A stretch of DNA of 16,386 bases from JAHEDH01 sp965364515 (GTDB taxonomy: Bacteria; Actinomycetota; Acidimicrobiia; Spongiisociales; ZC4RG35), in NCBI GenBank assembly GCA_965364515.1, contig CBDTXZ010000057.1, positions 1 to 16,386 of the forward strand. Reading direction: 5' to 3'. Of the stretch, positions 1 through 6,906 are shown piece by piece (position 1 is the stretch's first letter; every line of letters starts with the position of its first letter). A program made the position numbers and the translations under genes. Below the pieces are notes generated by a model, which was not told where the DNA came from, made no database searches, and saw only the letters and a list, made by a program, of their open reading frames with translations.

Positions 1-626
1 GACAGCCCGAACGCGTACGGTCCCCACGGGCCGTTCGGGCTCGTGAGCTGGACGGCGTCGGTCACGAAGAACGATCCCGTCGGGGTCGGAGACACCTCCG
101 ACCCGACCGCCACCGCAGATGTGAACATCTCCTCACCGTCGCTCAGCACGACGAGCGTTCGCTCGTCGAGGTCGACGACGACTTCGCGGTCGAGCGTGAA
201 GATCTCCACGTCGGAGGCTCGAATCCAGCCAGTCTCCCCATTCGGTCGGCCCGGGAGGAGAGCGTGGACCCATCCGTCGACCTCGTCGAGGATCGACACC
301 ACCGTGGGTGTGCCGAGGATGGTCTTCTCAGGCAGGACCCGGAAGGGCTCGGACGCTCCGATGCTGGAGAAGACCGGCGTCTCCCCAGAAGTCAGGCCGG
401 CTATCGAATCCGGAGGGGACGGGGCGGTCGTCGGCGCCTCCGGAACCGTGGTCGTCGGGATCGATGGCGGCGGTTCGGTGGAGGCGGTGCCGATGCCCGA
501 CACGGTCGTTGGCGGAACCGTCGATGTTGCGAGGCTGGTCGCTGTCGACTCTTCGATGTCGCCACAGGCTCCGACAACGAGTACGCACATGGCGACGAGG
601 GCGACGAGCTGACCCGTTCGTGGCAT
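1..626 (-). CDS. Lipoprotein L,D-transpeptidase (YkuD family), 3' end cut by window edge
   Basis: Probable cell-wall enzyme that makes 3-3 peptidoglycan cross-links outside the membrane. The visible 208 residues begin with a short hydrophobic signal ending in a lipobox (VVGAC, Cys21), so the protein is likely lipid anchored. A Thr/Pro/Ser-rich linker follows (about 25-75). Next comes an SH3-like segment (about 93-145, with GWVHALLPGRPNGETGWI). The start of a YkuD fold follows from about 148 (VVVDLDERTLVVLSDGE, then a PTPTGSFFVTD segment and GPWGPYAFGL). These last motifs are typical of actinobacterial L,D-transpeptidases just before the catalytic HG...SHGC region, which lies beyond base 1, so catalytic competence cannot be judged. 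The ATG at 626 lies 9 bases after the thiN stop, which suggests co-transcription. The family call is from motif recognition. Confidence 0.85.
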   Translation of the reverse strand, partial: MPRTGQLVALVAMCVLVVGACGDIEESTATSLATSTVPPTTVSGIGTASTEPPPSIPTTTVPEAPTTAPSPPDSIAGLTSGETPVFSSIGASEPFRVLPEKTILGTPTVVSILDEVDGWVHALLPGRPNGETGWIRASDVEIFTLDREVVVDLDERTLVVLSDGEEMFTSAVAVGSEVSPTPTGSFFVTDAVQLTSPNGPWGPYAFGL

Positions 627-635
627 CGGATCAGG

Positions 636-1295
636 CTACTCCAGCTCCTCGTCGGGGCTCTCGACCCGATCCGGCACGATCGCCAGCAGACATCCCGACG
701 CGATCCGCACCGTGGCAACCGGTTTCGAGAACTCGTTCGATATCCCTCGGCTCGAGCCGAACGGGAGGGTTGCGTCGACGAGTTGCCACTTCAATCCGGT
801 CGTCGTGATGCCGGTGACCGCTCCGCCGGCGGGGAGCAGTGAAACCGTCTGGCCGGGAACCCCATGCAGTTGGGCGTGGTGGCGTACGACCATGATCCGG
901 GCCGTGCCTGCGAGCCACTCGATCTCGCAGGAGGCGAACCGGTTGGAAGCGATGATCGAAGCATTCGCCAGGAAATGGTCGATTCGCCCACCGAGACCTC
1001 CCAGCACGATGATCCGCTCGATGTTGGGCCGGTCCACGGCGTGTTCGAGAGCGAGCTCGAAGTCGGTGGCGTCCTTGTCGACCGGGTGGAGATCGACCGG
1101 TCCGCGATGGTTGGCGAGTCGTTGCGAATCGACCGAATCCATGTCTCCGACCGCCAGATCGACCCGGAGCCCGATCCTGGCGGCCTGATCGAGCCCGGAG
1201 TCCGCGGCGATGACCCAGGCGCGATCGGGCAGATCGTCGTGGACCCCCGGGGGGACATCGTCGCCACCGATCACGATGACTGCCGTGTTCAGCAT
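636..1295 (-). CDS. thiN: Thiamine pyrophosphokinase (thiamin diphosphokinase)
   Basis: Cytoplasmic enzyme that transfers pyrophosphate from ATP to thiamine, giving thiamine diphosphate. At 219 residues it has the usual family length. The hallmark motifs appear in order: AADSG (30-34), GDMDS (50-54), KDATDFE (74-80) and GGRIDH (102-107). These form the ATP/Mg and thiamine site in known thiamine pyrophosphokinases. The C-terminal beta-rich thiamine-binding part (about 130-219) is present, so the gene looks intact. The start at 1295 puts the first beta strand (TAVIVIGGD) right at the N-terminus, as expected, but no Shine-Dalgarno is visible. It sits between the S9 peptidase and the L,D-transpeptidase on the same strand. 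A perfect inverted repeat lies 20 bases before its start. No thiamine riboswitch is visible. Confidence 0.93.
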   Translation of the reverse strand: MLNTAVIVIGGDDVPPGVHDDLPDRAWVIAADSGLDQAARIGLRVDLAVGDMDSVDSQRLANHRGPVDLHPVDKDATDFELALEHAVDRPNIERIIVLGGLGGRIDHFLANASIIASNRFASCEIEWLAGTARIMVVRHHAQLHGVPGQTVSLLPAGGAVTGITTTGLKWQLVDATLPFGSSRGISNEFSKPVATVRIASGCLLAIVPDRVESPDEELE

Positions 1296-1305
1296 GTTCG
1301 AAATG

Positions 1306-1340
1306 ACAAAATCGTCTTACGCGCAATCGTGCGCGTAAGA
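1306..1340 (-). terminator. Perfect 11-bp inverted repeat with short T tract, between the S9 peptidase and thiN
   Basis: The arms TCTTACGCGCA (1315-1325) and TGCGCGTAAGA (1330-1340) are exact inverse complements around a 4-base loop. Read on the minus strand, the hairpin begins 11 bases after the S9 peptidase stop and is followed by CGATTTTG, a short T run. This fits an intrinsic terminator. The perfect symmetry and position just before thiN also fit a regulator's operator site. The two readings cannot be separated by sequence alone. Confidence 0.55.
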
Positions 1341-1350
1341 ACACCGTGAT

Positions 1351-3225
1351 TCAGTCGCCGAGATGGCGATCCAGCCACATTGCCACCTCCTCATACCATC
1401 GAAGCGAGCGATTCCTGTCGAGGATCCAATGACCCTCGTCGTCGAAGTGGACCAGCCGGGTCGGGACCCCTTTGGCGTGCAGCATCCCGTACAGCTCGAG
1501 GCCCTGTCCGACGGGCACTCGATAGTCTCGATCACCGTGGATCACGAGCGTCGGCGTGGCGATCCCCACCCCGTGCGACATCGGGCTCCAGCGCTGCACT
1601 CGCTCGGGGTCCTCCCATGCCTCTGCTCCGTACGCTCGTGCCCGTCCCATCGTGATGTCGGACGCGTACATCCCAGGCAGGTCGGTGACGGCAGCGTGGG
1701 CCACCGCGCACCGGTAGCGATCCGTCTTGGTGATGAGCCAGCTGACCAGGTATCCGCCATACGAACCACCCGTGATGGCCATGCGTTCCGGGTCGACGAG
1801 TCCCCGGCTGACGAGATGGTCGGTCACCGCTTCGACATCGGCGGCCGGTCGATCACCCCAGGCCCCGTGGATCGACTTGGCGAACTCGTCTCCGAACGAG
1901 GTGGATCCAGCGAAGTTGACGAGCGCCACCGTGTACTCCGACCCGGCGAAGACGGCAGCGTTCCACCGCCAGTGCCACTGGTCACCGAAGATCCCGTGCG
2001 GGCCGCCGTGGATCATGTGCACCAACGGGCGCGGCCCCTCGCCCGCCGACAGCAGGTAGGTCTGCACCGGCTCCGACTCGCTGCCCGTGACGGTGATCTC
2101 CGAAACGACGGGCAGATCGACACCGGCGAGAGCCTGCTCGGTGAACGTGGTGATCCGGTCGAGGCCGGGCGGGCTCACCCGATGGATCTCCGGAGGAGTC
2201 ACCAAGGACGAGTGCGACACCAGGATCTGTCCATCTGCGTGGTCGAAGCCGTTGACGGAGCCTCCCGTGGTCAACGGTCTGGGAGCACCGTCGCCGGTCC
2301 ACTCGAACAGCCGAACCGTTCCGCGGTCCTCCGCCGTCAAGAACAGCCGATCGCCCTCGAAGTCCCAGTCCGTCACCGATCTGTCCCAATCCCCGAAATC
2401 GAGCAGTTCGTGGCTGCCATCCGCGTCGATCCGGGCGATCCGAACGGGATCGGCGTAGTAGTCGGGGATGAACTGGAGGCCGACGAGCAACTCGCCTCGC
2501 GGTCCGAAACGAGGCATCGAGGCATGGCCGTCGAGCCACGGCGTGAGCTCGTGTTCGCCGCCCGTCGTGAGATCGATCGAGTACAGGCTCCATCTCGGCT
2601 CTCGGTAGGGCGCCTCCGGCCGCATTGCGCAGTACACCAGGCGATCGCCGGCGACGGCGATGTCCGCGATCGGATCTCCGGTGTTCTCCCACCGCATCCA
2701 CTTGTCCTGTTCGGGGGTGAGGTCCCTCACCGACCAGTCTGCAGTGTCGATCTCGAAGAGATGGGGTCTGCCGCCGTCGGTGAGCCAGCGGTCCCAGTAT
2801 CGGTACAGTGCATCTTCGGTGACGTGGACACCGGCCTCGTCGACACCGCCGACATTGCTCACGGCATAGAGCCGTCGGCCGTCGGGTGCCCAGACCGACC
2901 CGATCGCAGGGCCCTCGATTCCCTGCACGACGTGAGGCTCGCCGCCGTCTGTCGGCATGACGTGGATCTGGGCCCGGTCGTCCAGCTTCCTGACGAACGA
3001 GACCATCGTCCCGCTGGGCGAGATCGCAGGACTCGATGCCGAGACCTCCGGGGATGTGATCGGACGGGGGTCACCGCCGTCTACTTCGAGGCGCCACAAC
3101 CGGGTGATGCTCGCCTCGGCCGTCTCGCTCCAGGCGGTTACCGGCACGATCAGCCACCGGTCCGAAGCGATCGGGCTTCCGACGCGCGGGATGTTCCACA
3201 GGATCTCTGGAGTGAGTGGGTTCAT
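1351..3225 (-). CDS. S9 family prolyl-oligopeptidase-type peptidase (acylaminoacyl-peptidase-like)
   Basis: Serine peptidase with an N-terminal beta-propeller and a C-terminal alpha/beta hydrolase domain; such enzymes remove residues or acylated residues from short peptides. From the start at 3225 it has 624 residues. The propeller shows repeated WD/TolB-like blades (for example PRPITSPEVSASSPAISPSG and VWAPDGRRLYAVS). The hydrolase domain carries the nucleophile motif GGSYGGY (Ser488), HGDRDYRVP (Asp567 as acid) and DDEGHW (His599). No signal peptide is seen, so it is probably cytoplasmic. I chose 3225 because MNPLTPEILWNIPRVGSP matches the usual family N-terminus and a TACGGT box lies 7 bases upstream, fitting a leaderless start. 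An upstream ATG at 3303 adds 26 residues and has GGAGGAG before it, so it is a real alternative. The gene is divergent from the first phosphofructokinase. Substrate specificity is unknown. Confidence 0.9.
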   Translation of the reverse strand: MNPLTPEILWNIPRVGSPIASDRWLIVPVTAWSETAEASITRLWRLEVDGGDPRPITSPEVSASSPAISPSGTMVSFVRKLDDRAQIHVMPTDGGEPHVVQGIEGPAIGSVWAPDGRRLYAVSNVGGVDEAGVHVTEDALYRYWDRWLTDGGRPHLFEIDTADWSVRDLTPEQDKWMRWENTGDPIADIAVAGDRLVYCAMRPEAPYREPRWSLYSIDLTTGGEHELTPWLDGHASMPRFGPRGELLVGLQFIPDYYADPVRIARIDADGSHELLDFGDWDRSVTDWDFEGDRLFLTAEDRGTVRLFEWTGDGAPRPLTTGGSVNGFDHADGQILVSHSSLVTPPEIHRVSPPGLDRITTFTEQALAGVDLPVVSEITVTGSESEPVQTYLLSAGEGPRPLVHMIHGGPHGIFGDQWHWRWNAAVFAGSEYTVALVNFAGSTSFGDEFAKSIHGAWGDRPAADVEAVTDHLVSRGLVDPERMAITGGSYGGYLVSWLITKTDRYRCAVAHAAVTDLPGMYASDITMGRARAYGAEAWEDPERVQRWSPMSHGVGIATPTLVIHGDRDYRVPVGQGLELYGMLHAKGVPTRLVHFDDEGHWILDRNRSLRWYEEVAMWLDRHLGD

Positions 3226-3232
3226 GGCGTCA

Positions 3233-3238
3233 ACCGTA
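3233..3238 (-). promoter_or_regulatory. Possible -10 box (TACGGT) for a leaderless S9 peptidase transcript
   Basis: TACGGT on the minus strand ends 7 bases before the ATG at 3225, the spacing expected when transcription starts at the start codon. No convincing -35 is visible. The similar spacing at 10519, 10547 and possibly 6803 supports it. Confidence 0.35.
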
Positions 3239-3303
3239 CCCAGCAAGCTCGTCGAGCTCGACAACCGGAGCACAACGTTCTCGGCAGGTTCACACTCGAT
3301 CAT

Positions 3304-3309
3304 TACTGT
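3304..3309 (+). promoter_or_regulatory. Possible -10 box (TACTGT) for the first phosphofructokinase gene
   Basis: TACTGT on the plus strand would start transcription near 3316. That leaves a leader of about 20 bases containing the GAGGGGAG Shine-Dalgarno before the ATG at 3336. No clear -35 is seen. A 12-bp perfect palindrome, GTCGAGCTCGAC (3251-3262), lies upstream. Confidence 0.3.
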
Positions 3310-3335
3310 CTCCTCCCATCCATCCGAGGGGAGTC

Positions 3336-4421
3336 ATGGCTTCAGTAGCAGTACTCACGTCCGGCGGCGATGCCCCGGGGATGAACGCCGCCATCCAGGC
3401 CGTCGTTCGTGTGGCGGCGTCTCGTGATCTCGACGTCATCGGCATCCTCGATGGCTACGACGGGTTGATCGACAGGACCTCTCGGCCCCTCACCCGTCGG
3501 ATAGAGGGGATCGGCTGCGTGCCCGTCACCGACGTCGACAGTGCCGGACCGCTCGGGGGGACGATTCTCGGATCCAGCCGCTGCCCTCGGTTCCACGATC
3601 CCGTCTACCGGGCCCAAGCTGCGGATCATCTCCGTTCACTCGACGCCATCGGGTTGATCGTCATCGGGGGAAACGGTTCGATCGCCGGGGCACACGCCAT
3701 CGCCAACGAGATGGAGATACCCGTCGTCGGCATCCCGGCCTCCATCGACAACGACATCGGTCTCACTCGAGAGGCCTTGGGCGTCGACACCGCCCTCAAC
3801 ACCATCGTCGAGGCATGTGACAGGATCTCGGACACCGCACGTTCGCACCGACGGGCGTTCATCGTCGAAGTCATGGGACGCGACAGCGGTTACCTGGCGA
3901 TGGCCGCAGCTGCGGCGACCGCCGCCGACGCCGTGCTGCTCCCCGAGATGTCGAAGAGTTTCGACGAGACGGTCGATGCGGTCGCGGAGTGCATCCGGCA
4001 CAGCTTCTCGACCGTCCGGCACAAGCGGAGGACACTCGTCATCAAAGCCGAGGGAGTCGGCATTCCGACGCACATGCTCGTCGACGAGGTGGTTGCGCAA
4101 CTCGAGGACATCAAGAACCTCGAAGTGCGCGGCACGGTACTCGGGCATCTCGTCCGCGGTGGCAACTCCTCGTTCCGGGATCGTCTCATTGCAGGACGCT
4201 TCGGGTTGACCGCCATCGAGACGCTCCTCGCAGGTCGGACGGACGTCATGGTGGGTTGGAACCTGACTCAGATCGGCGAGGAGACGAGCGACTCGTTCAT
4301 CCGCCTTTTCCCGATCTCCAGTGTGCTCGAAGAGACCCAGGCTCTGATCAACGGCTCCAGTGCCGTCATCAAGAGTCGGCTCGAGAGGATGGAGAGCATT
4401 CAGGGCGTTCTCGCCCTGTGA
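3336..4421 (+). CDS. 6-phosphofructokinase paralogue 1, with GGNGS in place of GGDGS
   Basis: PfkA-fold protein of 361 residues, predicted to phosphorylate fructose-6-phosphate or a similar sugar phosphate. By hand alignment to E. coli PfkA it keeps the nucleotide loop GGDAPGMNA (11-19), Arg82 (E. coli Arg72), the catalytic base Asp138 in SIDND (Asp127), Arg173 and MGR Arg182 (Arg162, Arg171), Glu239 (Glu222), Arg265 (Arg243), and His271 and Arg274 in GHLVRGG. It differs where the donor and metal bind: GGNGS at 111-115 has Asn113 for the Mg-binding Asp103, and Ala135-Ser136 replace Gly124-Thr125. It therefore has neither the pyrophosphate signature nor the standard ATP signature. The ATG at 3336 has GAGGGGAG just upstream. 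It is first in the glycolytic block, 160 bases before the aldolase. Activity or donor may be altered. Confidence 0.88.
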   Translation: MASVAVLTSGGDAPGMNAAIQAVVRVAASRDLDVIGILDGYDGLIDRTSRPLTRRIEGIGCVPVTDVDSAGPLGGTILGSSRCPRFHDPVYRAQAADHLRSLDAIGLIVIGGNGSIAGAHAIANEMEIPVVGIPASIDNDIGLTREALGVDTALNTIVEACDRISDTARSHRRAFIVEVMGRDSGYLAMAAAAATAADAVLLPEMSKSFDETVDAVAECIRHSFSTVRHKRRTLVIKAEGVGIPTHMLVDEVVAQLEDIKNLEVRGTVLGHLVRGGNSSFRDRLIAGRFGLTAIETLLAGRTDVMVGWNLTQIGEETSDSFIRLFPISSVLEETQALINGSSAVIKSRLERMESIQGVLAL

Positions 4422-4495
4422 TCGGCGCACGCCCGGCAGCGATCGGGGTGTTCATGCGGGACTTCCGGCCGTACCGGCGCCAGGACGGGTTGCAG

Positions 4496-4501
4496 TACGA
4501 T
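4496..4501 (+). promoter_or_regulatory. Possible -10 box (TACGAT) upstream of the aldolase gene
   Basis: TACGAT in the 160-base gap between the first kinase and the aldolase would start transcription near 4508, giving a leader of about 75 bases. No -35 match is seen, so this is weak. The gap is long enough for a promoter, unlike the 12-base gap after the aldolase. Confidence 0.22.
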
Positions 4502-4502
4502 C

Positions 4503-4532
4503 GGCCGGTGATGCCCCCTCTCGGGGCCGGCC
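4503..4532 (+). other. GC-rich hairpin in the leader of the aldolase gene
   Basis: GGCCGG (4503-4508) can pair with CCGGCC (4527-4532). Inside, CCCC (4515-4518) can pair with GGGG (4523-4526) around a TCTC loop, leaving a 6-base bulge on the left arm. No T run follows, so it is not a standard intrinsic terminator. It could be an intercistronic mRNA-stability element, or only a product of base composition. Confidence 0.3.
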
Positions 4533-4581
4533 ACGGCACCGAGCGTGGGATCCAGCCGACACCGAGTCGAGGAGTGACCTC

Positions 4582-5640
4582 ATGAGTGCGTACGCAGACA
4601 TCCAGGAAGTGCTCGCTGATCAGGCCGAGTACCTCCTCGACCACTCGTGTCAAACCATCCCCAGCGAGCAACTCCATCTGCCCGGGCCCGATTTCGTCGA
4701 TCGTGTGACATCCAAGACGGATCGAAGCCCGGCCGTGCTCCGCAATCTCCAGTCGCTGTACGGTCACGGCCGTCTCGCCGGCACCGGCTACGTCTCGATC
4801 CTGCCCGTGGATCAGGGCATCGAACACTCCGGCGGTGCCAGCTTCGCCCCCAACCCGGCCTACTTCGACCCTGCGAACATCTGTGAGCTCGCGATCCATG
4901 GTGGCTGCAACGGTGTGGCTTCGACGCTGGGTGTCCTCGGGGCGGTGGCGCGTTCGTACGCCCACAAGATCCCGTTCATCCTCAAGCTCAACCACAACGA
5001 GCTCCTGACCACCCCGAACAAATACGACCAGACCATGTTCGGATCGGTCGAGCAGGCCTTCGAGATGGGGTGTGTCGGGGTCGGAGCGACGATCTACTGG
5101 GGATCCGAGCAATCCAACCGGCAGCTCCAAGAGGTGTCGGCGGCGTTCCGACGCGCCCACGAGTTGGGCATGTTCACGGTGCTCTGGTGCTATCTGCGCA
5201 ACCCGGCCTTCAAGGTCGACGGGGTGGACTATCACGCGTCCGCCGATCTCACCGGTCAGGCCAATCATCTCGGGGTGACCCTCGAGGCCGACATCATCAA
5301 GCAGAAGCTGCCGACGAACAACGGCGGCTACCCGGCGATCGAGGCGGGGAAGACGCACGACAAGGTCTACAGCGACCTGACCACCGACCACCCGATCGAC
5401 CTCACCCGATATCAGGTCGCCAACAACTACATGGGCCGCATGGGTCTCATCAATTCCGGCGGTGCCTCCGGCAGTCACGATCTCCAGGACGCGACCGCAA
5501 CGGCAGTGATCAACAAGCGAGCGGGCGGGACGGGCCTCATCAGCGGTCGCAAGGCATTTCAGAAGCCGATGGATGACGGAGTCGCGTTGCTCAATGCCAT
5601 CCAGGACGTCTATCTGTGCGAAGAAGTCACGATTGCCTGA
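4582..5640 (+). CDS. fbaB: Class I fructose-bisphosphate aldolase, FbaB/DhnA type
   Basis: Cleaves fructose-1,6-bisphosphate to dihydroxyacetone phosphate and glyceraldehyde-3-phosphate through a Schiff base, without metal. At 352 residues it matches the roughly 350 of E. coli FbaB and resembles it along the whole length from memory: CQTIPSEQLHLPGPDFVDRV (23-42), GRLAGTGYVSILPVDQGIEH (63-82), KLNHNELL (135-142), VGATIYWGSEQS (167-178) and GLINSGGASG. The Schiff-base lysine should be in ADIIKQK (Lys240 or Lys242). The ATG at 4582 has GAGGAG about 7 bases upstream. The stop is 12 bases before the next kinase, whose Shine-Dalgarno overlaps this stop, so the two are almost surely co-transcribed. 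Its position between phosphofructokinases fits use in either glycolysis or gluconeogenesis. The gene looks intact. Confidence 0.95.
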   Translation: MSAYADIQEVLADQAEYLLDHSCQTIPSEQLHLPGPDFVDRVTSKTDRSPAVLRNLQSLYGHGRLAGTGYVSILPVDQGIEHSGGASFAPNPAYFDPANICELAIHGGCNGVASTLGVLGAVARSYAHKIPFILKLNHNELLTTPNKYDQTMFGSVEQAFEMGCVGVGATIYWGSEQSNRQLQEVSAAFRRAHELGMFTVLWCYLRNPAFKVDGVDYHASADLTGQANHLGVTLEADIIKQKLPTNNGGYPAIEAGKTHDKVYSDLTTDHPIDLTRYQVANNYMGRMGLINSGGASGSHDLQDATATAVINKRAGGTGLISGRKAFQKPMDDGVALLNAIQDVYLCEEVTIA

Positions 5641-5652
5641 GGAGGCTCGACG

Positions 5653-6801
5653 ATGCGAATTGGAATCCTGACCGGCGGCGGTGACGTCCCCGGGCTCAAC
5701 GCCGCCATCAAGGCGGTCGTCAACCGCGCTGCCGAGCAAGGCCACGAGGTGCTCGGTCTGCGGCGTGGCTGGGCCGGGCTGTTGTATGTCGACCCCGACG
5801 ATCCGGCATCGCTCGAGGAGTACTCCCAGCCGCTCGATCCGGCCTGGGTGCGCACGATCGACCGCTCCGGCGGCACGACCCTCCACAGCTCGCGGACCCA
5901 CCCGGGGAAGGTCAAGGCGTCGGATGTCCCGGACTTCCTCACTCCACCTCCGGACACCGAGCCGCCATACGACTTCACGCCGCATGCCATCGAGGTACTC
6001 GATGCTTACGGGATCGACGTCCTGATCCCGATCGGTGGCGACGACACGCTGTCGTACGGCCTCCGTCTCCACAACGAGGGCGTGCCGGTGATCGCGATCC
6101 CGAAGACGATGGACAACGACGTCCACGGAACCGACTACTGCATCGGCTTCTCCACCGCCGTCACTCGCGGTGTTCAGTTCGTTCACAATCTGCGGACCAG
6201 CACCGGGTCACATGAGCGGATCGCGGTCATCGAACTGTTCGGGCGCTACAGCGGGGAGACTTCGCTGATCACCGCATACCTGGCCGGTGTCGACCGCGCA
6301 GTCATCTCCGAGGTGCCGGTCGACATCGAGAAGCTCGCCGGGTATCTCGTCGCCGACCGCAAGGCCAACCCCAGCAACTACGCGATGGTGACGGTGTCCG
6401 AGGGCGCGGTCATCGAGGGCGGCTCGATGCTGCTCCGCGGCGAGGCCGACGCCTACGGTCATCGCAAGCTCGGTGGTGTGGGCGAACAGGTCGGCGCCAT
6501 GCTCAAAGAGGTCACCGGTATCAACATCATCAACCAGACGGTCGGCTATCTGATGCGGTCCGGCAGCCCTGATTCGCTCGACCTGATGGTCGCGAACAAC
6601 TACGCCGTGATGGCGGCCGACCTCGCAGTCGAGGGCCAATCTGGCCGCATGGTCGCGCTCAGGGGAGGCACGTACACCAATGTTCCGATCTCGCTGATCG
6701 GGGAAGGTGTCAAGCGGGTCGATGTCGGCGAGATGTACGACACGGATGCCTATCGCCCGAACATCCGTCATGTCGGTGGCAAGCCGATGTTCCTGTACTG
6801 A
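5653..6801 (+). CDS. pfp: Pyrophosphate-type 6-phosphofructokinase (paralogue 2)
   Basis: PfkA-fold enzyme of 382 residues, predicted to interconvert fructose-6-phosphate and fructose-1,6-bisphosphate reversibly using pyrophosphate. The evidence is GGDDT (128-132), where the second Asp takes the place of the Gly that admits ATP, together with Lys151 in PKTMDND (150-156, catalytic base Asp154). This Asp-plus-Lys pair is the accepted pyrophosphate signature. Other features are GGGDVPGLNA (8-17), GGTTLHSSR (73-81), ELFGR (194-198), and GYLMRSGSPDSLD (298-310) where E. coli PfkA has GHIQRGG. It belongs to a long, distinct subfamily and is not a copy of its neighbours. GAGGAGG (5639-5645) lies 7 bases before the ATG and overlaps the aldolase stop. 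Related pyrophosphate enzymes can also act on sedoheptulose-7-phosphate, which cannot be judged here. Confidence 0.9.
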   Translation: MRIGILTGGGDVPGLNAAIKAVVNRAAEQGHEVLGLRRGWAGLLYVDPDDPASLEEYSQPLDPAWVRTIDRSGGTTLHSSRTHPGKVKASDVPDFLTPPPDTEPPYDFTPHAIEVLDAYGIDVLIPIGGDDTLSYGLRLHNEGVPVIAIPKTMDNDVHGTDYCIGFSTAVTRGVQFVHNLRTSTGSHERIAVIELFGRYSGETSLITAYLAGVDRAVISEVPVDIEKLAGYLVADRKANPSNYAMVTVSEGAVIEGGSMLLRGEADAYGHRKLGGVGEQVGAMLKEVTGINIINQTVGYLMRSGSPDSLDLMVANNYAVMAADLAVEGQSGRMVALRGGTYTNVPISLIGEGVKRVDVGEMYDTDAYRPNIRHVGGKPMFLY

Positions 6802-6802
6802 G

Positions 6803-6808
6803 TAGGAT
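6803..6808 (+). promoter_or_regulatory. Possible -10 box (TAGGAT) before the third phosphofructokinase
   Basis: TAGGAT begins 2 bases after the pfp stop and lies 8 bases before a GTG at 6817. It could start a transcript carrying an 80-90 base leader for the third kinase. The spacing resembles the other leaderless-type boxes in this window. No -35 is evident, and it sits only just outside the upstream gene. Confidence 0.3.
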
Positions 6809-6816
6809 CGAGGCCC

Positions 6817-6906
6817 GTGCATCGATCGAGACACCCCGAGCAGTCCTCATCCCGTCGCGCCACTCGACCTCCCCGCTCTGACCGGCCCGTCGAGGACGCC
6901 GCATGA
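6817..6906 (+). CDS. Possible 29-codon leader ORF overlapping the third phosphofructokinase start
   Basis: A GTG at 6817 opens a 29-codon frame that begins VHRSRHPEQSSSRR and ends PVEDAA. Its TGA (6904-6906) overlaps the ATG of the next kinase as ATGA. With TAGGAT 8 bases upstream it could be a leaderless, translationally coupled leader peptide. The amino-acid makeup is Arg/Ser/Pro-rich, as random frames often are in GC-rich DNA, and I recognise no family. It is best read as a hypothesis. Confidence 0.18.
   Translation: MHRSRHPEQSSSRRATRPPRSDRPVEDAA

Noticed and set aside
1296..1350. Thiamine (TPP) riboswitch ahead of thiN
   Set aside because: The gap is only 55 bases and lacks the CTGAGA and related conserved elements of the TPP aptamer.
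1363..3348. A 661-codon open frame on the plus strand opposite the S9 peptidase
   Set aside because: It is the antisense shadow of a gene with a clear catalytic triad; long open antisense frames are expected in GC-rich DNA. Its translation is Arg/Pro/Asp-rich with no recognisable domain.
4369..6186. A 605-codon open frame on the minus strand opposite the aldolase and pfp
   Set aside because: It spans two well-supported genes on the other strand and the gap between them, and its translation is low-complexity with no family motif.
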